NCBI GenBank assembly: GCA_964466195.1
Contig: CAYXMQ010000001.1
Location: 248,001 to 312,000 of the forward strand
Reading direction: 5' to 3'
From: PFJX01 sp964466195
Lineage (GTDB): Bacteria > Pseudomonadota > Gammaproteobacteria > Burkholderiales > Thiobacillaceae
DNA: 64,000 nucleotides
The stretch's first letter is position 1; every line of letters begins with the position of its first letter. The position numbers were made by a program, and so were the translations under genes. Below are positions 27,401 to 34,590 of the stretch, piece by piece. Below the pieces are notes generated by a model. That model saw only the letters and a list, made by a program, of their open reading frames with translations. It was not told the DNA's origin and did not search any database.

Positions 27401-27563
27401 CCGGAAACGGCGTGCGGATGATGACCTGCACGTCGGACAGGTCCGGGATGGCGTCGAGCGGCGTCTTCAGCACGGCCACGACGCCCCAGGCGGTGGCGAT
27501 CAGCGTGGCGATGACCACCAGCAGGCGATTGACGACGGACCAATGGATCAGTTGGGCGATCAT
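24435..27563 (-). CDS. cusA: CusA-type heavy-metal RND efflux pump
   Basis: The inner-membrane RND transporter exports Cu(I)/Ag(I) using the proton gradient. The 1042 residues, 12 transmembrane segments and two large periplasmic loops are the normal RND layout. The TM4 region reads GAMVDAAIVMIENGHKHLE, the monovalent-metal (CusA/SilA) form rather than the DFG-type of CzcA. NVAEVATIGGMVKQYQI and a GNALDTI porter loop are typical. It is 10 bases downstream of the cusB-like gene and completes a tripartite pump with it and the TolC-type protein. Confidence 0.95.
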   Translation of the reverse strand: MIAQLIHWSVVNRLLVVIATLIATAWGVVAVLKTPLDAIPDLSDVQVIIRTPFPGQAPQVVEDQVTYPLATTMMSVPGAKVVRGYSMFGDSYVYILFEDGTDLYWARSRVLEYLNTAASKLPAAAKPAIGPDATGVGWIYEYALTDRSGKHDLAQLRSIQDWFLKYELQGLPNVAEVATIGGMVKQYQILIDPERMRALNLPLSRIVTAVRRANQEAGGSVLELGEAEYMVRASGYLKTLADFEQIPVGLGAAGTPILLRDVARIQTGPQMRRGIAELDGEGEVVGGVIVMRSGGNALDTIAAVKVKLESLKKSLPAGVEIVPTYDRSGLIKRSVETLSHKLVEEFIVVALVCAAFLFHLRSSFVAIVSLPLGILIAFIVMRQQGINANIMSLGGIAIAIGAMVDAAIVMIENGHKHLEAWHHAHPEQKPSGPEYFRLSAEAAAEVGPALFFSLLIITVSFLPVFTLEAQEGRLFAPLAYTKTYAMAAAAGLSVTLIPVLMGWFIRGKIPNENKNPLNRFLIAVYRPLIGVTLRAPKLSLLLAALLLAATWYPLARVGSEFIPPLDEGDLLAMPTTLPGLSPSKAAELLQLSDRLTKTVPEVKSVFGKIGRADTATDPAPLTMIETTIQLKDPSQWRPGMTLQGIIAELDRNVQVPGMANLWVQPIRTRIDMLATGIRSPVGVKIAGPDLAVIQRVGTQVEAALKSLPGTASAFAERVTSGRYLNVDIDRAAAARYGLNIADIQELISVAIGGSTVAETVEGLERYPIQIRFPRELRDSVERLGQLPLISSQGDSVPLSAVATLSIADGPPMLKSENARPNGWIYVDIKGQDLGSYVKEAQQAVAKQVDLPPGYSIAWSGQFEYLERAEARLKLVLPLTLAIIFLLLFLTFRTLWQPLLIMATLPFALIGGYWLLYLLGYNMSVAVAVGFIALAGVAAEFGVIMLIYLDQAVKARQAAGRYNTRADLLAAIIEGAVMRMRPKAMTVAVILAGLLPIMLGTGTGSEVMQRIAAPMVGGMVTAPLLSMFVIPVVYLIWRGRGLK

Positions 27564-27573
27564 GTTTGCGGCC

Positions 27574-29106
27574 TCATTTGCCGCCGGCCGCAGCTTTCGC
27601 GGCGGGCTGCGGACGGATCGCGACGACCGGGAAGCCGCCGTCTTCCTTGATCAGATCAAACTCGACCTGCTGGCCCGGCTTCAGCCCCTTGAGTATGGCG
27701 GGGTCCTTTACCTCGAACTCCATGGTCATGGCGGGCCATTCCAGGCTGGGGATGGGCTCGTGCTGCATCTCCAGCTCACCGCTCCTGGCGTCGACCTGCG
27801 TGATGCGGCCGCTGCCGGTGTGCAGCTTGGCCGCCGTTTCGCCGGGCGCGCCGAGTTTGTCCAGCGCGCCGCGCAGATTGGCTTCCGATTCGATCAGGAA
27901 CTGGCCGGACGTGACCACCTGTTCGCCGCCTTGCAGCCCTTTCAGGATGGCGGTGCGGCCGTCGCTTTCCATGCCGGTCTGCACCGCGACCGGGGTGAAA
28001 CGCCCGGCGCCCTCGGCGACCAGGACGATGCTGCGTTTGCCGGTGGTGATGACCGCTTCGCTCGGCACCAGCACGGCCTCCTCGCCCTTGCCGCCATACA
28101 GCGTGACGTTGGCGAACATGCCCGGCTTCAGCTTGAGGCCCTGGTTGGCCAAAACGATGCGCACCGGATGGGTGCGCGTGCTGGGGTTGATGGCCGGGAC
28201 GAGGTAGTCCACCTTGCCCTCGAACACTTCGCCGGGCAGGCTGTCGACGCGGACTTCCACGCTCTTGCCGGCGGCGATCCAGGCCGCCTGGTTTTCCATG
28301 ACCTCGGCGGTAACCCATATTCTGGATAGATCGGTGATTTCCAGCAGCGGCATGCCGGCGCTGACCGCGCCGCCTTCGCGTACGGCGAGACGGGAGACGA
28401 TGCCGCCGGCGGGGGCGTAGTAGTTCACCCGGCGCAAAGGCTTGCCGGCCTTCTCCAGCGTCGCGATCTGGTTCGCGGTGAAGCCCAGGAAGGCCAGTTT
28501 CTGGCGGGCGGCGCCGATCCAGCCGGCGTCCTCCGGGTGCTTCAGTGCGAGCAGAAACTCCTCTTGCGCCACGTAGAGATCCGGGCTGTACACCTCGGCG
28601 ATCAACTGGCCGCGTCGCACCGGATCGTTCACTGCGCGCACATGCAGGGCTTCGACCCAGCCGTTGACCCGGGCCTGCAGCACTTCGATGCGGTTGTCGT
28701 CGGCACGCACGTAACCGACGGTATCGATGCGTCGCCATAAGCGGCCCTGTTCCGCCGGGGCGGTGCGCACGCCCAGGTTCTGCACCACGCGCGGGTCGAT
28801 GCGGATGCCGGCGGTGTCGCCCGCTGCGCTGTCGTCGGCGTACTTCGGCACCAGGTCCATGTCCATGAAAGGCGATTTCCCGGGCTTGTCGAAGTGCTGG
28901 TCCGGCACCATCGGGTCGTACCAGAACAGGACTTTCTTTTCCGCCGCACTGTCCGCTTTGACCATGGCCGCGGCGTCGGTGGCGGGTTTGCTCGCGTGTT
29001 CCGTCATTTCGCCGGCAGGCCGCCCCTGCAGTGCGTACCAGGTGGCGCCCCCGCCGAGGGCGAGACCGGCGAGGAGGACAGCGAGAAATCTGAGCTTCGT
29101 GGGCAT
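27574..29106 (-). CDS. cusB: CusB-type periplasmic adaptor with C-terminal CusF-like domain
   Basis: This membrane-fusion protein links the CusA pump to the outer-membrane channel. It has an N-terminal anchor or signal (about 6-25), a heavy-metal-binding segment at about 58-91 (WYDPMVPDQHFDKPGKSPFM), barrel-sandwich and beta-barrel domains, and a C-terminal CusF-like domain at about 429-498. The CusF copper ligands are conserved: His449, Trp457, Met460 and Met462 in HEPIPSLEWPAMTM. In E. coli CusF is a separate protein, so here the chaperone is fused. Confidence 0.94.
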   Translation of the reverse strand: MPTKLRFLAVLLAGLALGGGATWYALQGRPAGEMTEHASKPATDAAAMVKADSAAEKKVLFWYDPMVPDQHFDKPGKSPFMDMDLVPKYADDSAAGDTAGIRIDPRVVQNLGVRTAPAEQGRLWRRIDTVGYVRADDNRIEVLQARVNGWVEALHVRAVNDPVRRGQLIAEVYSPDLYVAQEEFLLALKHPEDAGWIGAARQKLAFLGFTANQIATLEKAGKPLRRVNYYAPAGGIVSRLAVREGGAVSAGMPLLEITDLSRIWVTAEVMENQAAWIAAGKSVEVRVDSLPGEVFEGKVDYLVPAINPSTRTHPVRIVLANQGLKLKPGMFANVTLYGGKGEEAVLVPSEAVITTGKRSIVLVAEGAGRFTPVAVQTGMESDGRTAILKGLQGGEQVVTSGQFLIESEANLRGALDKLGAPGETAAKLHTGSGRITQVDARSGELEMQHEPIPSLEWPAMTMEFEVKDPAILKGLKPGQQVEFDLIKEDGGFPVVAIRPQPAAKAAAGGK

Positions 29107-29116
29107 GCTGTTCTCC

Positions 29117-30388
29117 TCAAGCTGCGCTGAAGTAAAGAATCTGGATGCGCGCCTTGGCCCGCATCACCTGCTGTGCCAGCCATTGCAGGCGTGCCTCGGT
29201 TTCCGCGCGGCGCGCTTCCAACACCCGGCCGAAGCTGGCGCGGTCGCTGCCATAGGCGGCAAGAGCGCTTTCCGCGCGGCGGCTGGCCAGGGGCAGGATT
29301 TCCTTGGCGAAGTGGACGACGCGGCCGTTGGCCGCTTGCCAGTCGGCATAGGCGGCTTCCAGCTCGGCGCGCAGAGACTGGTAGCGGTCGAGGCGCAGCT
29401 GTTCAGCCCGTTCCACACCGGCCAGCCGCTTGTCCTGGCGGTTGCTCGTGAACACGGGCAGATCCACGCCCACCACGACGGAAACCAGGTCGGGGCGGTT
29501 GCCGCCGCGCAGGCCGTAGCTCAAATCGACCGACCAGTCCGGCTTGTAGGCTTCGCGCGCCAGAGCGGCGTCGGCCTGGGCGACCGATACCGCTGCGTTC
29601 AGGCTGCCGAGTTCCGGATGCTGTTCGAGTTTTTCCACCAGTTCCGCCAGCGCCGGCGGCGCCTCGGCATCGAGCAGTACGTCGAGCGGACGTAGCGCGT
29701 CGCGCCCGATCCAGCGCGCCAGTCCGGCTTCGGCTCGGGCGCGCTGCCGCGCCAGTTCGGCCGTCCGGTCCAGCGTGACGGCCAGCATGCCGCGCAGCGC
29801 CAGGGTTTCCTCCTGGGTGAGCTTGCCGGTCTTGTAGGCGACTTCGCTCCATTCCACCTGACGTCGGTATTCGCTCTCGATCTGTTTGACCAGGTTCTCG
29901 GCCACGCTGGGCCAATAGACATCGAGCCAGGCCAGTTGCGCATCGCGCGCGATGCGGCGGGACAGCGCTGCCAAGGACTGCCGGCCTTGCGCCGCTTCCT
30001 GCTGCAAACGCGAACTGGACAGCGGGCGCTTGTCGCCGCCGGGGATGACCTGGTTGATGCCGATCACGGCCTGGGTCATCGCTTCCTGATTGAAATTGAA
30101 ACTGTCCAGCGGCAGGCTTGCCAGGCCGACACGCAGTTTCGGGTCGGGCAATTCGCCGGCCGCCGGGGCCGCTTCGGACAGCGCGGTGACCGCCGCCTGT
30201 TGCGCCAGCAGTTGCGGTTGCCGCTGCAGCGCCAGCTTGGCGGCCTCCTCCAGGCTCAGAGGGCGCGCGGCGGTCTCCTCGGCAAAGCCTGGCAGGGCGA
30301 TGCCGAGCGCGCCGGCCAGACAGGCGAGATGAAGCCAACGACGAAGGGGCCATAGCAGGCCGTCTCGGGAATGAATGGGCCGATTCAT
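29117..30388 (-). CDS. cusC: TolC-family outer-membrane efflux protein (CusC-type)
   Basis: This 423-residue outer-membrane channel of the OEP family has a signal peptide (LHLACLAGALGIALPGFA) and two repeats of long coiled-coil helices, e.g. KLALQRQPQLLAQQAAVTAL and the C-terminal AELEAAYADWQAANG. It completes the Cus-type pump with the CusB- and CusA-like proteins encoded 10 bases and 1.5 kb downstream. There is no lipobox, unlike E. coli CusC. Confidence 0.9.
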   Translation of the reverse strand: MNRPIHSRDGLLWPLRRWLHLACLAGALGIALPGFAEETAARPLSLEEAAKLALQRQPQLLAQQAAVTALSEAAPAAGELPDPKLRVGLASLPLDSFNFNQEAMTQAVIGINQVIPGGDKRPLSSSRLQQEAAQGRQSLAALSRRIARDAQLAWLDVYWPSVAENLVKQIESEYRRQVEWSEVAYKTGKLTQEETLALRGMLAVTLDRTAELARQRARAEAGLARWIGRDALRPLDVLLDAEAPPALAELVEKLEQHPELGSLNAAVSVAQADAALAREAYKPDWSVDLSYGLRGGNRPDLVSVVVGVDLPVFTSNRQDKRLAGVERAEQLRLDRYQSLRAELEAAYADWQAANGRVVHFAKEILPLASRRAESALAAYGSDRASFGRVLEARRAETEARLQWLAQQVMRAKARIQILYFSAA

Positions 30389-30470
30389 GAAAGTCTCCGG
30401 GCATGGGCTGAAGGTCAGCCGATATCGTCACAGCGACCTCAAAGGCGCGGTGCAAGGGTGTCCTGCGGGA

Positions 30471-30785
30471 TCAGGACAGCGTTCGTGGCGGCGGGATTTC
30501 AGGCGTGCCGGTTTGACCCAACCCCAGGCGGGAGGCCGTCTGCGGATGCGAGGTTCGGCGCGGCGTTAGGGCTTGGCCCAGGATCGGGAGCGGCAGCGCG
30601 GTGCTCATCGCGCAATGGCAATGGCCGGCGCCGCAGGCGCCGTCGGATTGGTCTTGCGAAGAGGACGGCTGTTCAGCGGGCGAGTGGCAAGGCGGCGTAT
30701 CCGTTTGGCTAAAGGCCATTTTCGCCATGTTCATCGCGTTGGCGACCGGGGCGAAGGCCAGGCCAATCACGAGGAAACAGCGCAA
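30471..30785 (-). CDS. Small Cys/His-rich exported protein at head of Cus operon
   Basis: An open frame of about 104 codons precedes the TolC-type gene. It has a hydrophobic leader ending APVANAMNM and a central metal-ligand-rich patch (ACGAGHCHCAM). There is no ATG: a TTG at 30785 is the best start, and the frame stays open upstream. Small His/Cys-rich exported proteins (CzcI-like) often head such efflux operons, but I see no clear family match. Metal binding is inferred from composition and position. Confidence 0.45.
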   Translation of the reverse strand: MRCFLVIGLAFAPVANAMNMAKMAFSQTDTPPCHSPAEQPSSSQDQSDGACGAGHCHCAMSTALPLPILGQALTPRRTSHPQTASRLGLGQTGTPEIPPPRTLS

Positions 30786-30862
30786 GAAAAGGGTCAGGAC
30801 GACGCCAGGATGAATGGTCTTGCCACGGGATGCAGTGAATGCATCATAGCCGATGCCTGGAA

Positions 30863-32161
30863 TCAGCGTAGCGGCAATAGCACGCGAACCAGCAGGCCGC
30901 CGGACGGCGAGTCATCCAGTTCGACGTGGCCGCCGTGCATGGCGGCGACTTGCCGGACGATGGCCAGGCCGAGGCCGCTGCCGGGGGTTTCGGAACCGGC
31001 CAGACGGTAGAAGCGTTCGAACACCCGCTCGCGTTCGTCGGCGGGAATGCCCGGACCGTTGTCGCTGACGCTGATTACGGCATGCTCAGGCGTGACCTTC
31101 AGTTCGACATCGACGCGACCGCCAGCCGGGCTGTAGCGCAACGCGTTATCGACCAGGTTGCTCAGCAGCATGCGCAATCCGGCGGCCTGGCCGCTCAAGG
31201 TCAGCGCGGCGCAAGCGCCGACGCCGAGGTCGATGTCGCGCGCCTCGGCCTGGGTCGAGAAGTCGGCGACGACCTGTTTGATCAGCGTATCCAGCGCCAC
31301 CGGCGCAAACGCAGCCTGGCGCGCGGCGGGTTCCAGTCGCGCCATATGCAACAGTTGTTCGATCAGGTGCGCGGCGCGGTCGACGCCGCCGGCCAGTTGC
31401 GCCAACGCGGCCTCGCGCTCGCCATCGCTGCTGGCGCGGCTGGCGATCTGGGCTTGCAATTTGACGGCCGTCAGCGGCGAGCGCAGTTCATGCGCGGCAT
31501 CGGCGATGAAACGGCGCTGCGCGACCATGGCCTGGTCGAGGCGCACCAGCAAGTCGTTCAAGGTGTCCACCAGCGGCGCGACTTCGTCGGGCATGCCGCG
31601 CGCATCGAGCGCATGCAGGGCCATGACTCCGCGCTGGCCGATTTCTGCGCGCACCTGTTCCAGCGGCGCCAACGCGCGTCCGACGGCGGCGTGGATCAAC
31701 AGCCCCAGCACCAGCACCAGCACCGCGAACGGGACCATCAGCCAGGGCGCGATGGCCGCGAACTTGCGCGCGCGGCTGGCCGAAGTGGTGGCGACCTGGA
31801 TCGTCAGCCCGCCTTCCTGCAAGGTGAAGATGTGCCATTCCGCGCCTTCCCAATCCATGATGTGCAGCCCGGGCGGCTGTTTGGGCGGCCCGGCATCGTC
31901 GATCGAGGAATAAAACAGACTGTCGTCGGCCGCCCAGATCTGGCTGACGAACTGGCCGCGGTCGTTGTGCACATCTTCGTCGTTGTCGTATTGCACGCCG
32001 TGGCGTACTACCGAATAGGCGATCTGTTCGAGGCCGTAGTCGCGCACCTTGTTGAATGCATCCCAGGCCAGAAGGTACGTAATGATGCTGACCAACAGGC
32101 CGGTCAGCAGCAACGCGCTGATCTGCCATAACAACAAGCGGCCGCGGATGGTGTTCTTCAT
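30863..32161 (-). CDS. Sensor histidine kinase, QseC-like
   Basis: This 432-residue inner-membrane kinase has TM1 at about 10-32, a periplasmic sensor region of about 100 residues, TM2 at about 137-160, HAMP, HisKA with His224 (DAAHELRSPLTAVK), and HATPase (NLVDNALRYSP, DNGPGIP, GSGLGLAI). Its start overlaps the response-regulator stop by 4 bases, so they form a two-component pair. Being upstream of the Cus-type operon on the same strand, it probably senses periplasmic metal; that is inference from position. Confidence 0.93.
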   Translation of the reverse strand: MKNTIRGRLLLWQISALLLTGLLVSIITYLLAWDAFNKVRDYGLEQIAYSVVRHGVQYDNDEDVHNDRGQFVSQIWAADDSLFYSSIDDAGPPKQPPGLHIMDWEGAEWHIFTLQEGGLTIQVATTSASRARKFAAIAPWLMVPFAVLVLVLGLLIHAAVGRALAPLEQVRAEIGQRGVMALHALDARGMPDEVAPLVDTLNDLLVRLDQAMVAQRRFIADAAHELRSPLTAVKLQAQIASRASSDGEREAALAQLAGGVDRAAHLIEQLLHMARLEPAARQAAFAPVALDTLIKQVVADFSTQAEARDIDLGVGACAALTLSGQAAGLRMLLSNLVDNALRYSPAGGRVDVELKVTPEHAVISVSDNGPGIPADERERVFERFYRLAGSETPGSGLGLAIVRQVAAMHGGHVELDDSPSGGLLVRVLLPLR

Positions 32162-32820
32162 GCCGGTGCGACCAGTTTGTAGCCGACGCCGCGCACATTG
32201 CGTATCCAGGCGACGCCCAGTTTGCGGCGCAGATTGTGCAGATGCACTTCGATGGCATTGCTCATGACTTCTTCCTGCCAGCCATAGAGGCTCGCTTCGA
32301 GCTGTTCCCTGGATAAAACCTTGCCGGGATGTTCCATCAGCGCTTCCAGTAGCGTGAACTCGCGTTGCGACAGCGTCAGCCGCCGGCCGTCGAGATGGAC
32401 CTCGCGTTGCACCGGATCGAGAATCAAGCCGCCCAACTGCATCTCGGAACGTGCGCGGCCGCCCTGGCGGCGCGTCAAGGCGCGTACGCGCGCGATGAGC
32501 TCATCGAGATCGAACGGCTTCACCAGGTAGTCGTCGGCGCCCAGGTTGAGCCCGGCGACTCGATCGGCCACCGCATCGCGCGCCGTGACGATCAATACCG
32601 GCATGACATTGTCCATCTGGCGGATTTTTTTCAGCAGCGTCAGGCCGTCCTGGCGCGGTAATCCCAGGTCGAGCAGCAACAAGGCGTAACGGCCGGTCTG
32701 CAGGGCCAGTTCCGCCGATTTGCCGTCGCGCGTCCAGTCGATCGCAAAGCCGGCTTGGCGCAGGCCTTGTTCCATGCTCGCGCCGATCATCGGATCGTCT
32801 TCGGCCAGCAGCAGTTTCAT
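32158..32820 (-). CDS. OmpR/QseB-type response regulator
   Basis: The 220-residue DNA-binding regulator has a receiver domain with phospho-acceptor Asp51 (LLLLDLGLP), Lys at KPFDLDE, and a winged-helix output domain ending NAIEVHLHNLRRKLG, the QseB/PmrA subgroup. It is cognate to the overlapping kinase gene. Likely targets are the downstream Cus-type genes and the Lys/Ala-rich gene 100 bases upstream, which has a PmrA/QseB-like operator. Confidence 0.93.
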   Translation of the reverse strand: MKLLLAEDDPMIGASMEQGLRQAGFAIDWTRDGKSAELALQTGRYALLLLDLGLPRQDGLTLLKKIRQMDNVMPVLIVTARDAVADRVAGLNLGADDYLVKPFDLDELIARVRALTRRQGGRARSEMQLGGLILDPVQREVHLDGRRLTLSQREFTLLEALMEHPGKVLSREQLEASLYGWQEEVMSNAIEVHLHNLRRKLGVAWIRNVRGVGYKLVAPA

Positions 32821-32868
32821 GGCGTTATCTAAGCGATTTGGGGAGACCCAAGGATAAACCGGCCGGAA

Positions 32869-32905
32869 ATAAAAAAAGCCGGGCGTTTCGCAACGCCCGG
32901 CTGTT
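32869..32905 (-). terminator. Rho-independent terminator after the Lys/Ala-rich gene
   Basis: On the minus strand the hairpin GCCGGGCGTT, GCGA, AACGCCCGGC is followed by a run of T (TTTTTTTATTT). It lies just downstream of the stop of the Lys/Ala-rich exported protein gene and separates it from the two-component genes. Confidence 0.9.
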
Positions 32906-32920
32906 CAAACCGAAGTTTGC

Positions 32921-33166
32921 TTACTTCTTGGAGTGCGCGTCGGCAGGAGCGGGAGCGGCGGCATCGGCTTTCTTGTCGTCGGCCTTCTTGGCCTTCTCTT
33001 TATGAGCCTTCTTGGCGGGCTTGGCTTCAGCAGCCGGCTTGGCTTCGGCAGCCGCAGCGGGCTTGGCTTCCATGGCGGCGGCGGGGGCCTTGGCATCAGA
33101 AGCTTGGGCGGCGCCGAAAGCGAAAACGGAAGCGGCGGCGAGCAGGGCGATCAGGGTCTTGTTCAT
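32921..33166 (-). CDS. Lys/Ala/Pro-rich exported small protein
   Basis: This 81-residue protein has a clear signal peptide (KTLIALLAAASVFAFGAAQA, then SDAKAP). The mature part is low complexity: Ala, Lys, Pro, Glu and Asp only, with repeated EAKPA units and a KKAHKEKAKKADDKKA tract. There are no cysteines. It is presumably periplasmic and disordered. It has a strong ribosome-binding site (AAGGAGATACCCC before ATG), its own terminator and a QseB/PmrA-like box upstream. The function is unknown; charge buffering or cation binding at the envelope is only a guess. Confidence 0.8.
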   Translation of the reverse strand: MNKTLIALLAAASVFAFGAAQASDAKAPAAAMEAKPAAAAEAKPAAEAKPAKKAHKEKAKKADDKKADAAAPAPADAHSKK

Positions 33167-33238
33167 GGGGTATCTCCTTGGGTTGGGTAGGTAGCCTTAC
33201 GCAATACGTGTGGCTGAGGCGCATTTTCCATAGCCAGA

Positions 33239-33255
33239 CTTAACGAATACTTAAG
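33239..33255 (-). promoter_or_regulatory. PmrA/QseB-like operator upstream of the Lys/Ala-rich gene
   Basis: On the minus strand the site reads CTTAAG, TATTC, GTTAAG: two TTAA half-sites 11 bases apart, close to the published PmrA box pattern (yTTAAk, N5, yTTAAk). If CTTAAG serves as the -35, a TATGGA -10 follows after 17 bases. Two OmpR-family regulators of the QseB/PmrA subgroup are encoded within 1 kb. Confidence 0.6.
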
Positions 33256-33304
33256 GAGATGCATGACTTTTTGGCTGGATTTCGCCGCCATTTCCGGATC
33301 GGCA

Positions 33305-33412
33305 AATAGAAACCCCCCGGCAAGCCGGGGGGCGGTGCCCGTTGCCGAAGCAACGAGCGGGGGAGGCCGGTAATACGCTAGGCGCGGGGCTGGTGGCACA
33401 CGCTTGAGTGCT
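33305..33412 (-). ncRNA. Candidate structured small RNA with intrinsic terminator
   Basis: Read on the minus strand, the gap holds a 9-base-pair stem GCTCGTTGC, TTCG tetraloop, GCAACGGGC, followed 5 bases later by CCCCCCGG, CTTG, CCGGGGGG and a T-rich tail (TTTCTATTT). A UUCG-capped stem plus a terminator hairpin with no ORF fits a short independent RNA. The 5' end is not defined by sequence. It could instead be only a terminator for antisense transcription. Confidence 0.35.
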
Positions 33413-33428
33413 ATCCTAGTCAGGCCTA

Positions 33429-33444
33429 CTTACGCCACTCTTAC
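33429..33444 (+). promoter_or_regulatory. Direct repeat CTTAC-N6-CTTAC upstream of response regulator gene
   Basis: Two CTTAC units are spaced 11 bases apart, the spacing typical of OmpR-family dimers binding in tandem, 15 bases before the GTG start of the regulator at 33459. It may be an autoregulatory operator. The half-sites differ from the TTAA form at 33239. Confidence 0.4.
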
Positions 33445-33458
33445 AGGTCGCTTTTTCC

Positions 33459-34121
33459 GTGCGTGTGCTTATCGTCGAAGACGATCCCATTCTGCAGGAC
33501 AGCTTGACGCGCGCGATGCGTGCGGCCGGTTACGCCTTCGATCTGGCCGGCGATGGCGAGCTGGCGCTGGGCCTGCTGCGCGCCGGCGGTTTCGATCTGG
33601 TCATCCTTGATCTGGGCCTGCCCAAGCTGGATGGCCTGCAAGTGCTGCGCCAAGCGCGCGCCAGCGGTTGCCGCACGCCGGTGATCATCCTTACCGCCCG
33701 CGACGGCGTCGAGGACCGGGTCAAAGGCCTGGATTTCGGCGCCGACGATTACCTCTCGAAACCTTTTTCCCTGGTCGAACTGGAAGCCCGCGTGCGTGCC
33801 TTGCTGCGGCGCGGCCAAGGCGGCATGCCGATCGTCACCTGCGGCTCGCTCAGTTACGACACGGTCGGGCGCAGGGCCAGCATGGATGACGTGGCGATCG
33901 AACTGTCGTTGCGCGAGATTTCCGTGCTGGAAGCCTTGCTGGCGCGCTTGGGCAAGGTGGTCAGCAAGGATCAGTTGATCGAAACGCTGTGCGGCTATGG
34001 CGAAGAAGTCAGCGCCAATGCCATCGAGGTCTACGTGCATCGTTTGCGCAGGAAACTGGAACCCGCCGGCGTTACCATCCGCACCTTGCGGGGCCTTGGC
34101 TATTTGATGGACAAAATGTGA
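33459..34121 (+). CDS. Orphan OmpR/QseB-type response regulator
   Basis: This is a 220-residue regulator with a receiver domain (Asp51 in LVILDLGLPKLDG; Lys in SKPFSLVE) and a winged-helix domain ending NAIEVYVHRLRRKLEPAG. It starts with GTG at 33459 (MRVLIVEDDP). No kinase gene is adjacent; the nearest is the QseC-like gene at 30863-32161, which has its own partner. The stop overlaps the moaE start by one base (TGATG), so the two are coupled. Confidence 0.92.
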   Translation: MRVLIVEDDPILQDSLTRAMRAAGYAFDLAGDGELALGLLRAGGFDLVILDLGLPKLDGLQVLRQARASGCRTPVIILTARDGVEDRVKGLDFGADDYLSKPFSLVELEARVRALLRRGQGGMPIVTCGSLSYDTVGRRASMDDVAIELSLREISVLEALLARLGKVVSKDQLIETLCGYGEEVSANAIEVYVHRLRRKLEPAGVTIRTLRGLGYLMDKM

Positions 34122-34573
34122 TGCGAATATCTGTTCAGACCGAAGCGTTCGACCTCGCCGCCGAAGTCGCCGCGCTCTACCGGAGCAATCCCAAGGTCGG
34201 CGCGGTGGCCAGTTTCCTCGGCCTGGTGCGCGACATCAACGCGGGTCAGGGCGTCAGCGCGATGACGCTGGAACACTATCCCGGCATGACCGAAAAGGCG
34301 CTGGCGCAGATCGTGCAAGACGCGTGTACGCGCTGGGAGGTGCTGGATGCCTGCGTCATCCATCGGGTCGGTCCGCTCCACCCGACCGATCCGATCGTGC
34401 TGGTCGCGGTGGCTTCCGGCCATCGCGGCGACGCCTTCGCCGCCTGTGAATTCATCATGGACTTCCTGAAAACCCGCGCGCCGTTCTGGAAGAAGGAAGC
34501 CACGCCGGACGGCGAGAAATGGGTCGATGCGCGCGAGTCGGACGAACACGCGGCGGCGCGCTGGCGGCAATAG
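34121..34573 (+). CDS. moaE: MoaE, molybdopterin synthase catalytic subunit
   Basis: The large subunit of molybdopterin synthase transfers sulfur from MoaD thiocarboxylate to precursor Z in molybdenum cofactor synthesis. The 150-residue protein is full length, with GAVASFLGLVRD, LEHYPGMTEKAL, HRVGPLHPTDPIV and the C-terminal KTRAPFWKKE containing the catalytic lysines. moaD, moaA and moaC are not in the window. Its placement after a response regulator is unusual. Confidence 0.95.
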   Translation: MRISVQTEAFDLAAEVAALYRSNPKVGAVASFLGLVRDINAGQGVSAMTLEHYPGMTEKALAQIVQDACTRWEVLDACVIHRVGPLHPTDPIVLVAVASGHRGDAFAACEFIMDFLKTRAPFWKKEATPDGEKWVDARESDEHAAARWRQ

Positions 34574-34590
34574 CCGCTGGCGCCGGCCGG

